A stretch of 43,805 bases of DNA from Amoebophrya sp. A120 (Eukaryota; Sar; Dinophyceae; Syndiniales; Amoebophryaceae). How positions within the stretch are numbered: the first letter of the stretch is position 1; each line of letters opens with the position of its first letter. Location of the stretch: contig CAJINV010000043.1 of NCBI GenBank assembly GCA_905178155.1, forward strand, positions 19,055-62,859, in the 5' to 3' direction. The notes beneath the pieces are model-generated. The model made no database searches. It was not told where the DNA came from and saw only the letters and a list, made by a program, of their open reading frames with translations. The translations under genes were made by a program, and so were the position numbers. Positions 13,001 through 21,067 of the stretch are shown here, piece after piece.

Positions 13001-16000
13001 GGTCTGATTCACGCTGAATCCGCATGAAAAACTGGCTTTCTTACTACTTTCAAGAAGCGGAGCCACGGCTACGAGCACGTTAGGAATACGGATTTAGCAT
13101 AAGCAACTGGAAAAACTAGACTGGAGATGATGAATCTGTAATGCGTATTTGTGGAATTCGAAGTAGTCTTAGATGGTGTTCGAATTTGATTTCGGTATGC
13201 TTGCGTTTGAAAAATAACCTCTCCATTTCGAAACTAGATCCCACAATTGGTGGAGAGCCTGGGCATAGTTCGACTCAGATGCAGCGCATACCTTTACCGT
13301 TTTAGCTAGATACCCTACCCCTATGGCCTCGGAGAACCGAAAGAAGAAAGACGAATACGCGCAAGAAGGAGAAACAGCACCGCGGAAGGAAAAACGACTA
13401 CGACATGGAGCGAGCTGCATGACAAGCAGTGAGTAAAAGCCTCAGCTTTTTTAGTAACAGCTACTGGAGACGAAGACCTGCTTGACTGGGTGTGAAGAAC
13501 GCGCGCTAGATTGATAGGACGCAACAAACAATGTAGAGGACGGGACTAAGTACGACGCGAAGCTTTGGACGGAGTACAACCGCGCAAAGAATGTGGCTTG
13601 CGAGATGCTGAAAAAAGACACACTGGAAATCGACAAGACCAGTCCCAGAACCGGAAACCGCCTTCGTACGTTTTAGACCACGGGGAAGATTTGTTTTTAG
13701 ACCGCTGGATATATTTGTTTAACGGGACCTCAGTCGCGCTATAAAGTTCGCGGGAACTAGTTCGGCAAAACGACGCGGCTGGGGTACGTTCCAAGATTTG
13801 TTTACGGATTCGGGTTTTATTTTGACAACGGGATACGATTTACGATTTTTATTTACGGATGCGGGTTTTACGGTTAAGCGATGGCAGTGATGATTTTCGA
13901 TTTGTTAACGAGCAGCAGAACACGATCGAGATTTGAAGGCGCGGAAAATTCCGGCAACAGTAAAACAAGAACAACGGGGCACAGCTACAGAAGACGTCGA
14001 AGGGTTGCTTGCTACTTTGCTTAGCCCACTAACGAACCGGGAGCGACTCAACAAGACGGACCACTGTAGGCTGCCTACCAGTTCACAGATTTGTAAGCGA
14101 TGAGAAGACTCGGCGTTGTGTTTTTGCAGGCGATCACGGGTGCGCTGGCAGCGTTTTCAATTTCGAACGCAATAGACAGAGGCGCTTGCGCGCAGTAGTA
14201 GTTTTCCAGGGTTTGTTTCGAACAGTGCGGACAGATGAAGCAAGACCTCCTCCTCTCGCGGCAGCATGAGGACCTGGCTGGGGAAACCACAGATAGCAGT
14301 AGACCGCGTCTCGATCGTTCTCTTGTTTCCGACGTGATAGGGGTTTGCTCCTGGCGCAGTAGTAATAGCGCAGCGACATTAGTGGCTGTCCAAGATTTGC
14401 TTTTCGCCACGCACAGCAAGCGAGACACGAAGTAGTGCGCACCAGTAAACTCCGTTCTATTTCCGGCCCAGTTTCAGAAGCAGTTCGTAGACCTCGGCAA
14501 AGCAGTCACGTCCAAGATTGCAGTTTTTCATCCTACAGAAACCGACGCACGCGGTACAGAACCGGCAGAGCAGCAATAGAAGCAGCAGTAGTAACTAAAA
14601 GAGGGAGACTTTTGTAGAGGCGAGGACACTGAATTGAAGAGAAGACTTTCTTTAGGCTTTCGCAGTTCAAGCCTGCGATAGAATGGCGCCCAGCAGGCAC
14701 CAAGGTTGTACGATGAAGAACAAGGCACCAGACTCAAGACCCCGACCCTCCCTTATTTGTGTTCGCAGCACCGGTAGAAGACGATCAAGATTTTGTGTTC
14801 GAAGTTCACGATGAGAAGATGAAGAAGTTTCAGTCAGGGGGCGTGTAGTCGTGTAGCGACTTGGCTAGTGACTGCAACTTCTTCCGGATGGTGTTCTCGA
14901 TGTGATTCAAGATTCCGATGCAGTACGGGCTCCGTTATCGACTTTCAGTAGCTAGCTGACCTACCGGGATTCAAGATTTTGATTTTGGGTTCGGGATCCT
15001 GACTTGTGTTCGCGGTTTCAAGCTTTAATGCTATCGGGCTCCAGGAATAACTAGCTACCGAGGACGGGCGTTTTCGATTTGTGTTCGGGATGAAGCAGGA
15101 ACACTAGATGATGGTGGTGATGAAGATTTGATATCGGGCTTCGGGATTTTAGGCACTAGTAGATCTTGGTGAAAAGCAGGCAGGCTAGCGTAGAACACTC
15201 GGGCAGAGGTGCGAAAACACCGGGAGAACAACAAGAAGAAAACCCGGGACAGCACTAGAACACGGGCACAGACTACGAACGCAAAGCAGCAACAGAAAAG
15301 CAAGAGCAGAAACCAGGACGCAGCGAAGAGAATAGCAGGAAAGACCACCGACACGAACACGGAAGACCAGGAACAGGAACACGGACAAGCAGACAGACGG
15401 GGAACGGAGAAGACGCGAATGCAGAAAAGAGTACGGGGGCGAAGGACGACTTCGATTCTAGCGAGGTGTAGCAGACAGAGACGATTTCTAATTTTGACGC
15501 GGGACCAAAGAAGAACGTTTGGAACACAGGACCCGGAGTAGCAGTGCAGGTTTTAGGAGAAGTAGAGACGGAGACTAACTCTGAGGGCCAGCAGTAGTAA
15601 TGACGAAGTGCGGAGCAATGGTTTTCGGAAAGTAGCAGCGTAGCAGTAACAGTTACGGCCTCAGGGTTTTTACATTTCACGGATGGGGGCGCATACAAGA
15701 TTTTGGAGCACGGGAATGACGACAAGCCGAAGAACATGCGGAGTTTGCAGATACCGGCACAGCAGATCGTGGCTTCGGTCCAGCGCAGTGGCAGCGCGAC
15801 GTTTTGGATGAAGACGACGACCTTCGTATGGCGTTAGGGGGCAGTGCCACCTGCCGATGCTGGGAAGATTTGTTTTCAACCGACGGCAGTTTCAATTTCG
15901 TCTATGATCCGACGCGCCGAAGCAGATGTTCCCGACGACCAGCAGATAGGTTTCTGCACGACTTTGCCACTTCCCCGATGAAAAAATTGCTTCTGTACCG

Positions 16001-19000
16001 CGACCGCCTTGGAAGTGTTGGCGAAGACTCCGCACGATTTCAATTCTAAGCCCACCTGACGACCACGGGCGACGACTGCATCCTTCGCAACGACTTTTTT
16101 GTGCACACCGACCGACATAAGCTTGTTTTCCAGATTTGAAGATGAACTTGCAGAACGAACGGGATTCCGGTTTGGAAATTTGTCATGCAGTTTACGCTGG
16201 GGGCGCCGAAGATTTGTTTCTGTTCACGACAAAAGATCACGACTCGACGAACCACTTTGGAATAGCAGAGCGCCCGACGCTGATACGATGCGGAAGAAGC
16301 GTTTGATTTTACCACGGACCTGGAATTTGTGATGCAGATTTTCTGTGCAAGAATTCGCTTCCGGACTACACGACACGGAGTTGCTTCTGGACACTCAAGA
16401 ACCGACGGAAGTGCGAATTTGTCATGCTGGACATCGAGAAACTTGGGACTACTTGACGGAGACCTTTTGCTTGTGCGACTACGACGATGTGGATTTGTAT
16501 TGCTGATTTCGGACGACATGCTTTTGGTTGCGACGAGATTCTGCGGTCCGAGATTGAGACACCGCTGCAGATTTGAGTATGGGATTCTTCAATTGGTGCT
16601 TGCATTACGACACTGGACTTGCCGACGACATTACGATGCTGACTTTGGATTTACGATGAGAAGAGCACGATGCTGGGATGGGATAAGAGGACGCGGCGAT
16701 GAGGACTGGAAGATGAAGCGACTGTGGAAAATTGTTTATGGATTTATGCTATACAGATTTGGGCTTACGACTTAGAACTTCTTGTAGGATTTCGACCATC
16801 AGTTTCTGTTTCGAGCCTTTGTAAGATTTGCGTTTTAGATTTTGATTATGAGAAAAAGCGTTGGGGGCGGTTTGTGTAAATGAAAACTGGTTTTAAACGC
16901 TGTTTCTCATAGATCAAAATAGAAAAAATGAAGAGGATGATAAGAAAAAGCCACGAAAGCGATCAAGCGAGAAAAAGGGCCACAATACAAGGAAAAGCAA
17001 GCAAATTCTTGCCACGATCGGAAGAAAAAGGAAAGGGAAAAGAGAAGAAGAGAAAAGCAAAGAAATTAGGTCTGATTCACGCTGAATCCGCATGAAAAAC
17101 TGGCTTTCTTACTACTTTCAAGAAGCGGAGCCACGGCTACGAGCACGTTAGGAATACGGATTTAGCATAAGCAACTGGAAAAACTAGACTGGAGATGATG
17201 AATCTGTAATGCGTATTTGTGGAATTCGAAGTAGTCTTAGATGGTGTTCGAATTTGATTTCGGTATGCTTGCGTTTGAAAAATAACCTCTCCATTTCGAA
17301 ACTAGATCCCACAAAATCCCCATCTTGACTCTGGTGTGGGTACGTTTTTACTCAGGATACCTATAACAACTACTACAACTAGTTTTTTTCTGCCGCGTGC
17401 AATGCTTTTCCAGTGCATAGAAACGCCTGCGGGAATTAAAAGCGAAAAAGCAGAAACATCAGAAGATGCGGGATACTGCAGACGCACTAGCCTGGAAACC
17501 CGAGAAGGTAAGAATTGCGGAGTATCAAATGCAAATATGTCTGGGTATGGAAGATTCCGAGATTTGTGATGCAGTTTATCCAAGCTCAACCCAGTCTGGA
17601 ATGCAGGGTCTAGCGTCACAAGATCTACTGCAGCCCCTTGAGCTTGATGATGCCTGTTCTGCATCACAAATGCCCTCTCAGCATGGCCAGAAATGGGCAC
17701 CTTTTGCAAGTCACGCAACGGCACAGATTTTTGTACGATCCGCAACATGCATCACAAGTTCACATCCTTCCAGACCCAAACATATTTGCAATGCATACGG
17801 AGCACGCGGAAGCAACCCAGCGAGGGAAGTCCGATAAAGAAACTTACGGCGGCGAAGGGGTATCGCAAGAAAAAACTGCTACTTCATTGTGAGCTTGCAA
17901 TGCGGATTTTGTATCGCAATTGTTTCTGGCAAAAACTTCAGGAGTGTTTGTCTTTCTAAATATGCATAGAAAATGCATTTTTAGTTGTGTTTTCCCCTAG
18001 AGGAAATGCTCGCATGGCACACTTTCTATTGTGATGTAGAGCTGCGCGCTTGTGATGCAATAAAACTTGCGAAATCAATAAACAAAATCATCACAGTGAC
18101 ACAGTTTTTTCGCCGGATAATGGGGTTTGCGCGATGAATTCCCCACCACGGCTATCCTGAGTAAAAACGTACCCACACCAGAGTTGTAATGCAGATTTGC
18201 AAAGACAGGAAGACTCGCAATGCGCATCCCTTTGAGAGCCATTTCCAATCGTGTTTTGGAATTTGTGATGCTGTGAACAGGATGAGCAGCTGGATTTGTG
18301 ACGCGGCTGCACTTGCTAACCTGCACTACACTGCAAAGCTCAACTTGTCATGCGTGACTCACAAAACTCCTAGGTTTGTGTTGCAAAATCCTCATCCTAA
18401 CTCTGGTGTGGGTACGTTTTTACTCAGGATAACGGCAGGAACCCGCGTTGTTCCAACAGAGAACAACACGGAAGCACCGGAACAACAGAACGTACCCGCG
18501 CAAAACGACTCGTGGAAAGAAACGTGCACGAGAATCGAAAAGGAACTTCTCCAGGAGCTGGGCGTACACCACGGGAAGCGACAGCTAGTAGACGTATCAA
18601 GATTCATATCGCAAGAAAAAAGTGTTAGAGTTACACACTGTGTTGCAGGCCAAGCAAGACAGACAAGCTCTGTCATGCCGGATATGCGTAGGAGCCTCGT
18701 CTTATAGCCTTTTCCCGTAGGATTTCTGCATCACAAGTTTTCTCTCTCATGCTGAGAAATTTGTGTTGCTAAATTCGCTACAAATGTGTAACTGTAAGAA
18801 AACTTTTTTCGTGGGATAATGCATGATAAAAGCCGCGGTAGAAAGACTGATCAAGCTATCCTGAGAAGCAAAAACGTCTCCAAGCCATAGTCAAGATGGG
18901 AAATAACGTGCTAGACAAATCAACAAGCTTTGGTACTTGTTGCGCATGACAGGTTTGCCCTTTTAGTATGATCGATGTGTTTCGTTCGTCTAGTAGCATT

Positions 19001-19452
19001 ACAGGTCTAGCGTATTGTGCTGATTAGAGCATTGCAAATTTTTCCAGAACACAGCTATGAAATGCTTCTCATAGGGTTCCGCATGACAAACGTTTTGAGC
19101 ATGCAGATTGCTATTGGGTGAGGACGTGGCTTTTACACAGGATACAAGCGACACGAGAAAGAAGGAAACGCCGACCGCGCAGAAGAGGTCCGGCTATGGA
19201 AAATCAAATGGGAAACGACAGGTGGAGATAAGTTTTATCCTGTGCAAAAGTATCGTGGTCTAATATTAACAATAATGCATGATGACTCTGTTTTCTTGAC
19301 AAGCCTGAATCTCGTGCATCCGCATGGTAGTACATACGAAAGAACTTCATTTTCCGCTTTGGTGGAGAATGAATTTGTCATGCAATTTGTACAACTAGTC
19401 TGAAGATGCTTTTGCAATGCATAAGCAAGCCGGAGATGCTCCTTCGCGCTAG
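1029..19452 (+). CDS. Gene A: 1868-aa disordered/coiled protein in 36 exons
   Basis: Exons in my model: 1029-1109, 1370-1474, 1637-1684, 1889-1922, 2207-2378, 2600-3033, 3321-3916, 4243-4441, 4663-4731, 4934-4973, 5244-5310, 5420-5536, 5722-5815, 6092-6125, 6358-6460, 6687-7314, 7563-7602, 7760-8315, 8490-8559, 8718-9050, 9325-9360, 9509-9648, 9915-10426, 10764-10833, 11102-11253, 11375-11431, 11704-11755, 11996-12102, 12256-12419, 17425-17522, 17803-17860, 18125-18152, 18437-18606, 18824-18856, 19150-19235, 19429-19452 (TAG). The joined length is 5607 nt with no internal stop. Four introns are GT-AG (1475-1636, 5311-5419, 5537-5721, 6461-6686); the other 31 are introners. Residues 147-490 are Ser/Thr-rich. 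A Lys/Met/Pro-rich patch lies near 522-545. Charged helical segments lie near 593-731 and 1649-1861. An acidic repeat lies near 1146-1160 and Gly/Ser/Asn repeats near 1345-1430. I recognise no family. The least certain junctions are 4731/4934 and the last one; without TSD removal at the last junction the stop moves to 19519. Confidence 0.75.
1110..1364. mobile_element. Introner, family C
   Basis: TIR TATG..TCTCAAACGTTAC at the left and its complement ending CATA at the right. TSD CTGTT/CTATT (one mismatch). Separates exons 1 and 2 of gene A in frame. Confidence 0.8.
1685..1883. mobile_element. Introner, family A (diverged)
   Basis: Left end TATGCTCTGCAAAAATATCG, right end CGGTATTTTTGCACAGAATA. 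TSD AAGAG/AAGAC. This element happens to be open in the gene A frame, so read-through would not stop translation here. Confidence 0.8.
1923..2201. mobile_element. Introner, family A-like, old
   Basis: Left end TATCCTGTGCAAGAAAAG; the right end is its imperfect complement, CTTTTTACGCAGGATG. The TIR match continues into GGAGGTCC on the left and its complement on the right. TSD TACGC/CATGC has two mismatches. The interior is highly diverged. Confidence 0.65.
2379..2594. mobile_element. Introner, family E
   Basis: Left end TATCGTGGGAAAAAAGTG followed by TTACAGTTACAC; the right end is the complement, ending CCTGTGATA. Perfect TSD CAAAA (2374-2378 and 2595-2599). Confidence 0.92.
3034..3315. mobile_element. 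Introner, family B (reverse orientation)
   Basis: Left end TATCAACTGCAAGTATGTC then TGGGTCTGG; the right end is the complement, ending GTTGATA. Perfect TSD TACGG. The interior is the reverse complement of most B copies. Confidence 0.93.
3917..4237. mobile_element. Introner, family F
   Basis: C-rich left end (CTCCCCCTGCTCCCCGTA) and G-rich right end (TATGGGGAGGGAGGAC) ending CATA. The flanks AGAAA/ACACC are not an obvious TSD, but the same 5-base rule restores the frame. Confidence 0.8.
4442..4657. mobile_element. Introner, family B (diverged)
   Basis: Left end TACTAAAGTGCAAC then TTTGGGTCAGGAAG; right end CTTCCCAGACCCAGAC ending GCAATGCATA. TSD CGAGA/CGAAG. Confidence 0.75.
4732..4928. mobile_element. 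Introner-like element, family K
   Basis: Inverted ends GAAGAAAGCTAGCACA and TGTGCTAGGTTTTTC. Flanking ATCCC/ATCCT. Exact boundaries are uncertain by about 2 bases. Joining exon end 4731 to 4934 keeps the frame; reading straight through instead meets a TAA near 4751. Confidence 0.6.
4974..5238. mobile_element. Introner, family C
   Basis: Left end TATGACGTCCTCAAACG, right end TTTGAGAGCTCCATA. Inner TIR CTCAACTGTTACATG and its complement. The flanks GGTGA/GAGGA match poorly, yet the frame is kept. Confidence 0.8.
5816..6086. mobile_element. Introner, family B
   Basis: Left end TACCAAATGCAAGTATGTC, right end GACATATTCGTATATGCATA. TSD AGAGT/AACGT (two mismatches). Frame kept. Confidence 0.8.
6126..6351. 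mobile_element. Introner, family B (diverged)
   Basis: The left end includes TATCAAATACG and TTTGGGTGGGACTGG; the right end is the approximate complement, ending GGATTCAATA. A 6-bp direct repeat GATGAT flanks it (6120-6125 and 6352-6357). Using that repeat joins the exons in frame. Confidence 0.75.
7315..7557. mobile_element. Introner-like element, family I
   Basis: Ends TATGCAGGGAAACAAATG and CGTTTTTGCCATCCATA are imperfect complements, extending to GTTCAAA..CTA inside. Flanks GATCG/CCAGG do not match. Only the 5-base rule keeps the frame. Confidence 0.6.
7603..7754. mobile_element. Introner, family A
   Basis: Left end TATCATGTGCAAAAGTATCG; right end GATACTCTTGCACTGCATA. Flanks GATCA/AAGTA are weak. 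An alternative pair GTAC..GTAC about 8 bases outward also keeps the frame. Confidence 0.75.
8316..8484. mobile_element. Introner, family A
   Basis: Left TATGCATTGCGAAATC, right CTATGCTTTTGCAATGCATA. TSD CCCAG/CGCAG. Frame kept. Confidence 0.85.
8560..8712. mobile_element. Introner, family A
   Basis: Left TATGCAATGCAAAAGCATCG, right CGATACTTTTGCACAGGATA. The two outermost 10-mers are of different types although the inner repeat pairs. TSD GGGCT/AGGCT. Confidence 0.9.
9051..9319. mobile_element. Introner, family B
   Basis: Left TATGAACCGCAAATATGTC, right CTTTTGCAGTTCATA after CTTCCAGACCGAGA. TSD ACGTT/ATGCT (two mismatches). Carries the long common B interior with TCTCATGCG and CATCACAGAC-type segments. 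Confidence 0.88.
9361..9503. mobile_element. Introner, family A
   Basis: Left TATCCTTTGCAAAAGTATCG, right CGATGCTTTTGCAGTTCATA. Perfect TSD CCCCG. At 143 bp it is one of the shortest A copies. Confidence 0.93.
9649..9909. mobile_element. Introner, family B
   Basis: Left TATCAAGTGCCACGATGTC, right GATGTATTTGCAGCGCATA. Perfect TSD GGGCG (9644-9648, 9910-9914). Shifting the splice inside the TSD never gives GT-AG. Confidence 0.92.
9960..10200 (+). repeat. Three degenerate coding repeats in gene A
   Basis: The exon encodes three related units of about 27 residues, each with GGA near its start, then SSNSGN or SSRGNN, then a Gln/Glu/Asn-rich tail. This is a decayed minisatellite inside a coding exon. 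Confidence 0.75.
10427..10758. mobile_element. Introner, family F
   Basis: Left TATCGTAAGGAAAAATGATC then CCCCCCTCCCC; right GGGGAGGGGGGATTTTCC ending CGATA. Perfect TSD GAGAG. At 332 bp it is the longest simple introner here. Confidence 0.92.
10834..11096. mobile_element. Introner, family C variant
   Basis: TIR of about 45 bp: left TATAAACTGCTGAGGTG then TTACAATCTCAAACG; the right end is the complement, ending GGTCATA. TSD TACAA/TAGAA. Confidence 0.85.
11254..11369. mobile_element. Short introner-like element, family J (116 bp)
   Basis: Left TATGCACAATAAAAAGACC, right GGCCCTTTTTTTGTGGATA, paired over about 30 bases with gaps. Flanks TCTTG/ACTTC. Smallest element in the window; two GCATGACAAA cores remain. 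Confidence 0.7.
11432..11698. mobile_element. Introner, family B
   Basis: Left TATCAAATGCAAATATGTC, right GACATTTTTGCAGATGATA. TSD ACGCA/AGGCA. Confidence 0.88.
11756..11990. mobile_element. Introner, family C
   Basis: Left TATGGCGCTCTCAGCTG, right ACGTTTGAGAACGCCATA. Perfect TSD GCGCC. Inner TIR CTCAACTGTTACATG. Confidence 0.93.
12103..12250. mobile_element. Introner, family A
   Basis: Left TATCCTGTGCTGAAGTATCG, right CGATACTTTTGCAGTTCATA. TSD CCCGC/CCCGT. The two terminal 10-mers are of different types. Confidence 0.9.
12805..13245. repeat. Left LTR, 441 bp
   Basis: TGTGTAAATG...GATCCCACA. Purine-rich in its first half; contains CTGTAATGCG near 13136, which resembles the introner core motif. 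Confidence 0.93.
16873..17313. repeat. Right LTR, 441 bp
   Basis: Same length and, by eye, the same sequence as 12805-13245. Preceded by GAAAAAGCGTTGGGGGCGG, a possible polypurine tract. Confidence 0.93.
17523..17797. mobile_element. Introner, family B
   Basis: Left TATCAAATGCAAATATGTC, right AACATATTTGCAATGCATA. Perfect TSD CGGAG. Confidence 0.93.
17861..18119. mobile_element. Introner, family E
   Basis: Left TATCGCAAGAAAAAACTG, right CAGTTTTTTCGCCGGATA. TSD AGGGG/ATGGG. If it were not spliced, gene A would stop at 17892. Confidence 0.8.
18153..18431. mobile_element. Introner, family D, intact
   Basis: Same TIRs as the nested D copy. Perfect TSD ACGGC. Serves as the empty-site reference for the retroelement insertion. 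Confidence 0.95.
18607..18818. mobile_element. Introner, family E
   Basis: Left TATCGCAAGAAAAAAGTG then TTAGAGTTACAC; right TGTAACTGTAAGAAAAC ending GTGGGATA. TSD ATTCA/ATGCA. Confidence 0.87.
18857..19144. mobile_element. Introner, family H (D-like)
   Basis: Left TATCCTGAGAAGCAAAAACG then TCTCCAAGCC; right end TTTTACACAGGATA. Perfect TSD CAAGC. The inner right TIR is more diverged than in the 28444 copy. Confidence 0.85.
19236..19423. mobile_element. Introner, family A
   Basis: Left TATCCTGTGCAAAAGTATCG, right GATGCTTTTGCAATGCATA. Flanks AGTTT/AGCAA are weak, so the last junction of gene A is ambiguous. Confidence 0.75.
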
Positions 19453-20867
19453 CCGGGATTTCGGACTAGATGCTAATGCGGTGAGAAGTGACTCGAAAGT
19501 TTCCATATTGGTTTTCTGAAAGTTTTAGAACTAGGATCGGGGTCGTCTTCATAGCATACACAGAACAATCGTAAATTGTACAAAAATAGCGGATAATTTA
19601 TAGAAGAAGTGTTACTAGAATCAGATTCAGAGAAAATATTTCAACTCGAAGATAAAAAAGTACTACAGTACAGCTACACGGTAAATTCATTCACATCTAC
19701 TTGAAAAATTTCGAATTGATGTTGTATCTAAAAGGCCGTCGTGCACAGAAACAGTGGACAGTACAGATTTGGATAGAAATGAAGAGTTTCAAGCTACCGA
19801 TGAGCATCGCTCACGCAATAGAAAAATGCACTGAATAAATTTGAATCGACTCAAAAAATATGTATTCTAAAGGAGCCATCTCGTACGCCAACAGTAACAG
19901 AGTGCATAGTTGTACATAGAAGTAAAAAATGCAGAAAATGTACAAAGAAAACCGAAATAGGAAAGAATGACACCAAAGACAAAATTACCGTATTACAATG
20001 GATGTAGATGCAAAACGAAAAACTAAAGCGAAACAATAGTGTCTCATAGATAAACACCGAGTGCTAGGTGAAAATATCACGGAGTAGAGGACATTCTTGC
20101 AAAATTGAAGTAATTGTAACTGGAAACTGCTCTGGAGTAAATGTAACTGTAGAAGCGTTGTAATAGCAGACCACACTACGACTTGGAAAAGGGAATGCAA
20201 AAATCATGGGCATGAAGCTCCACGTAGGAAAACTGTCACGGTCGGCTCGACTGTAAAGCGGCCGTGGTCAACTACTTACCTTGTGCTAGCAAAATGGAAA
20301 AATCCCTTTGGCCACAGAAGTACGAAAACTCGGTTTTTTTTTGTGAGGGCCAAGACGAGGCACACTACACTTTTCCACGTTCTGTCACCCATTTTTCGGT
20401 ATCAGTACCTTTTTGTGTTGCGTTCAAATAACTTGTCGTCTTATGGTTGTGTAGTTGTGTCTGTATGGGGAAAGTGCAGAAGGTCGGTATTTTTTTTGTG
20501 AAGACCAAGAGTAAGTAGAGTACAGCCTGCGCCCCGTCACAAATTCGGTCTTTTTTTTTTGTGCTGCGTGGGAGAGAGTTGTAGTTTGTGTGTCATCGTG
20601 TTTTTTTTGCAGCGAGTCGATCGAGTTGGAAAGAGGTAGTTTTTTTTTGTTGATTTACTTCGAATTCCCACACATGTACAAACGGGTCCCCGGGTGCAGG
20701 ACGTAGATAAATGCAAATTCACCTTTTTCCCTAGACCAGGACGAGGGACCGTGTGATGATCTACCAATACGTTGCAAAAGTAAGTTTCTTTGGAAGTAGT
20801 TGATGTACAAAGGTAGCCGCAGGCCTATACACCAAGAGTACTCTCAATTGATTTTCTCCTTGTTTTT
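19453..20867. other. AT-rich intergenic region with T-runs
   Basis: No credible ORF. Five T-runs of 8-12 bases occur between 20331 and 20650, several just after CGG and followed by GTG. No introner is seen. It probably holds the 3' end of gene A and the 5' region of gene B. Confidence 0.5.
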
Positions 20868-21067
20868 TTTTGAAACAGAAAGACCGCAGCGAAGGGAGAG
20901 GTAGAGGACTGCAAAACGATGCGTTGAAAAACTCCTCTCTTCGTTTTCAAGTTCCTGCAAGAACCGCTAAAGAAAGCCGCTTTTTTTCGTCGAGGTCCAA
21001 AAGTAAAAAGGAAGAAACAAGCCGCAATTTTGCCCAGTGGAAAGGTGAAGTGCAACCGATAGTTGTG

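Larger units (their letters stand above)
12805..17313. mobile_element. LTR retrotransposon, probably non-autonomous
   Basis: Two 441-bp direct repeats, 12805-13245 and 16873-17313, start TGTG and end CACA and are identical as far as I can read. The 4-bp TSD AAAT lies at 12801-12804 and 17314-17317. The D copy at 18153-18431 shows the empty site, with GCAAAATCC uninterrupted. A likely primer-binding site TGGTGGAGAGCC starts at 13248, two bases past the left LTR. A purine-rich stretch lies just before 16873. The 3627-bp interior has no long ORF and no recognisable gag, protease, reverse transcriptase or integrase, so it would need proteins from another element. Matching LTRs suggest a recent insertion. 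Confidence 0.9.
12569..17359. mobile_element. Introner, family D, nested in an A introner
   Basis: Left TATCCTGAGTAAAAACG then TACCCACACCAGAG; right CTCTGGTGTGGGTACG ending CTCAGGATA. Perfect TSD CCTAT inside the host A element. Without the retroelement it is 278 bp, close to the intact D copy at 18153-18431. Confidence 0.92.
12420..17419. mobile_element. Introner, family A, split by nested insertions
   Basis: Left end TATGCACTTGCGAAAGCATC at 12420; right end GCAATGCTTTTCCAGTGCATA at 17399-17419. TSD GAAAA/GAAAC. Its own sequence is about 204 bp (12420-12568 and 17365-17419); the rest is a D introner carrying an LTR retroelement. Joining 12419 to 17425 keeps gene A in frame, so the whole 5-kb block behaves as one intron. 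Confidence 0.82.

Noticed and set aside
13246-16872. Possible pol gene inside the LTR element
   Set aside because: The longest ORFs are about 150 codons and show no reverse-transcriptase or integrase signature residues; stops are frequent in all frames.
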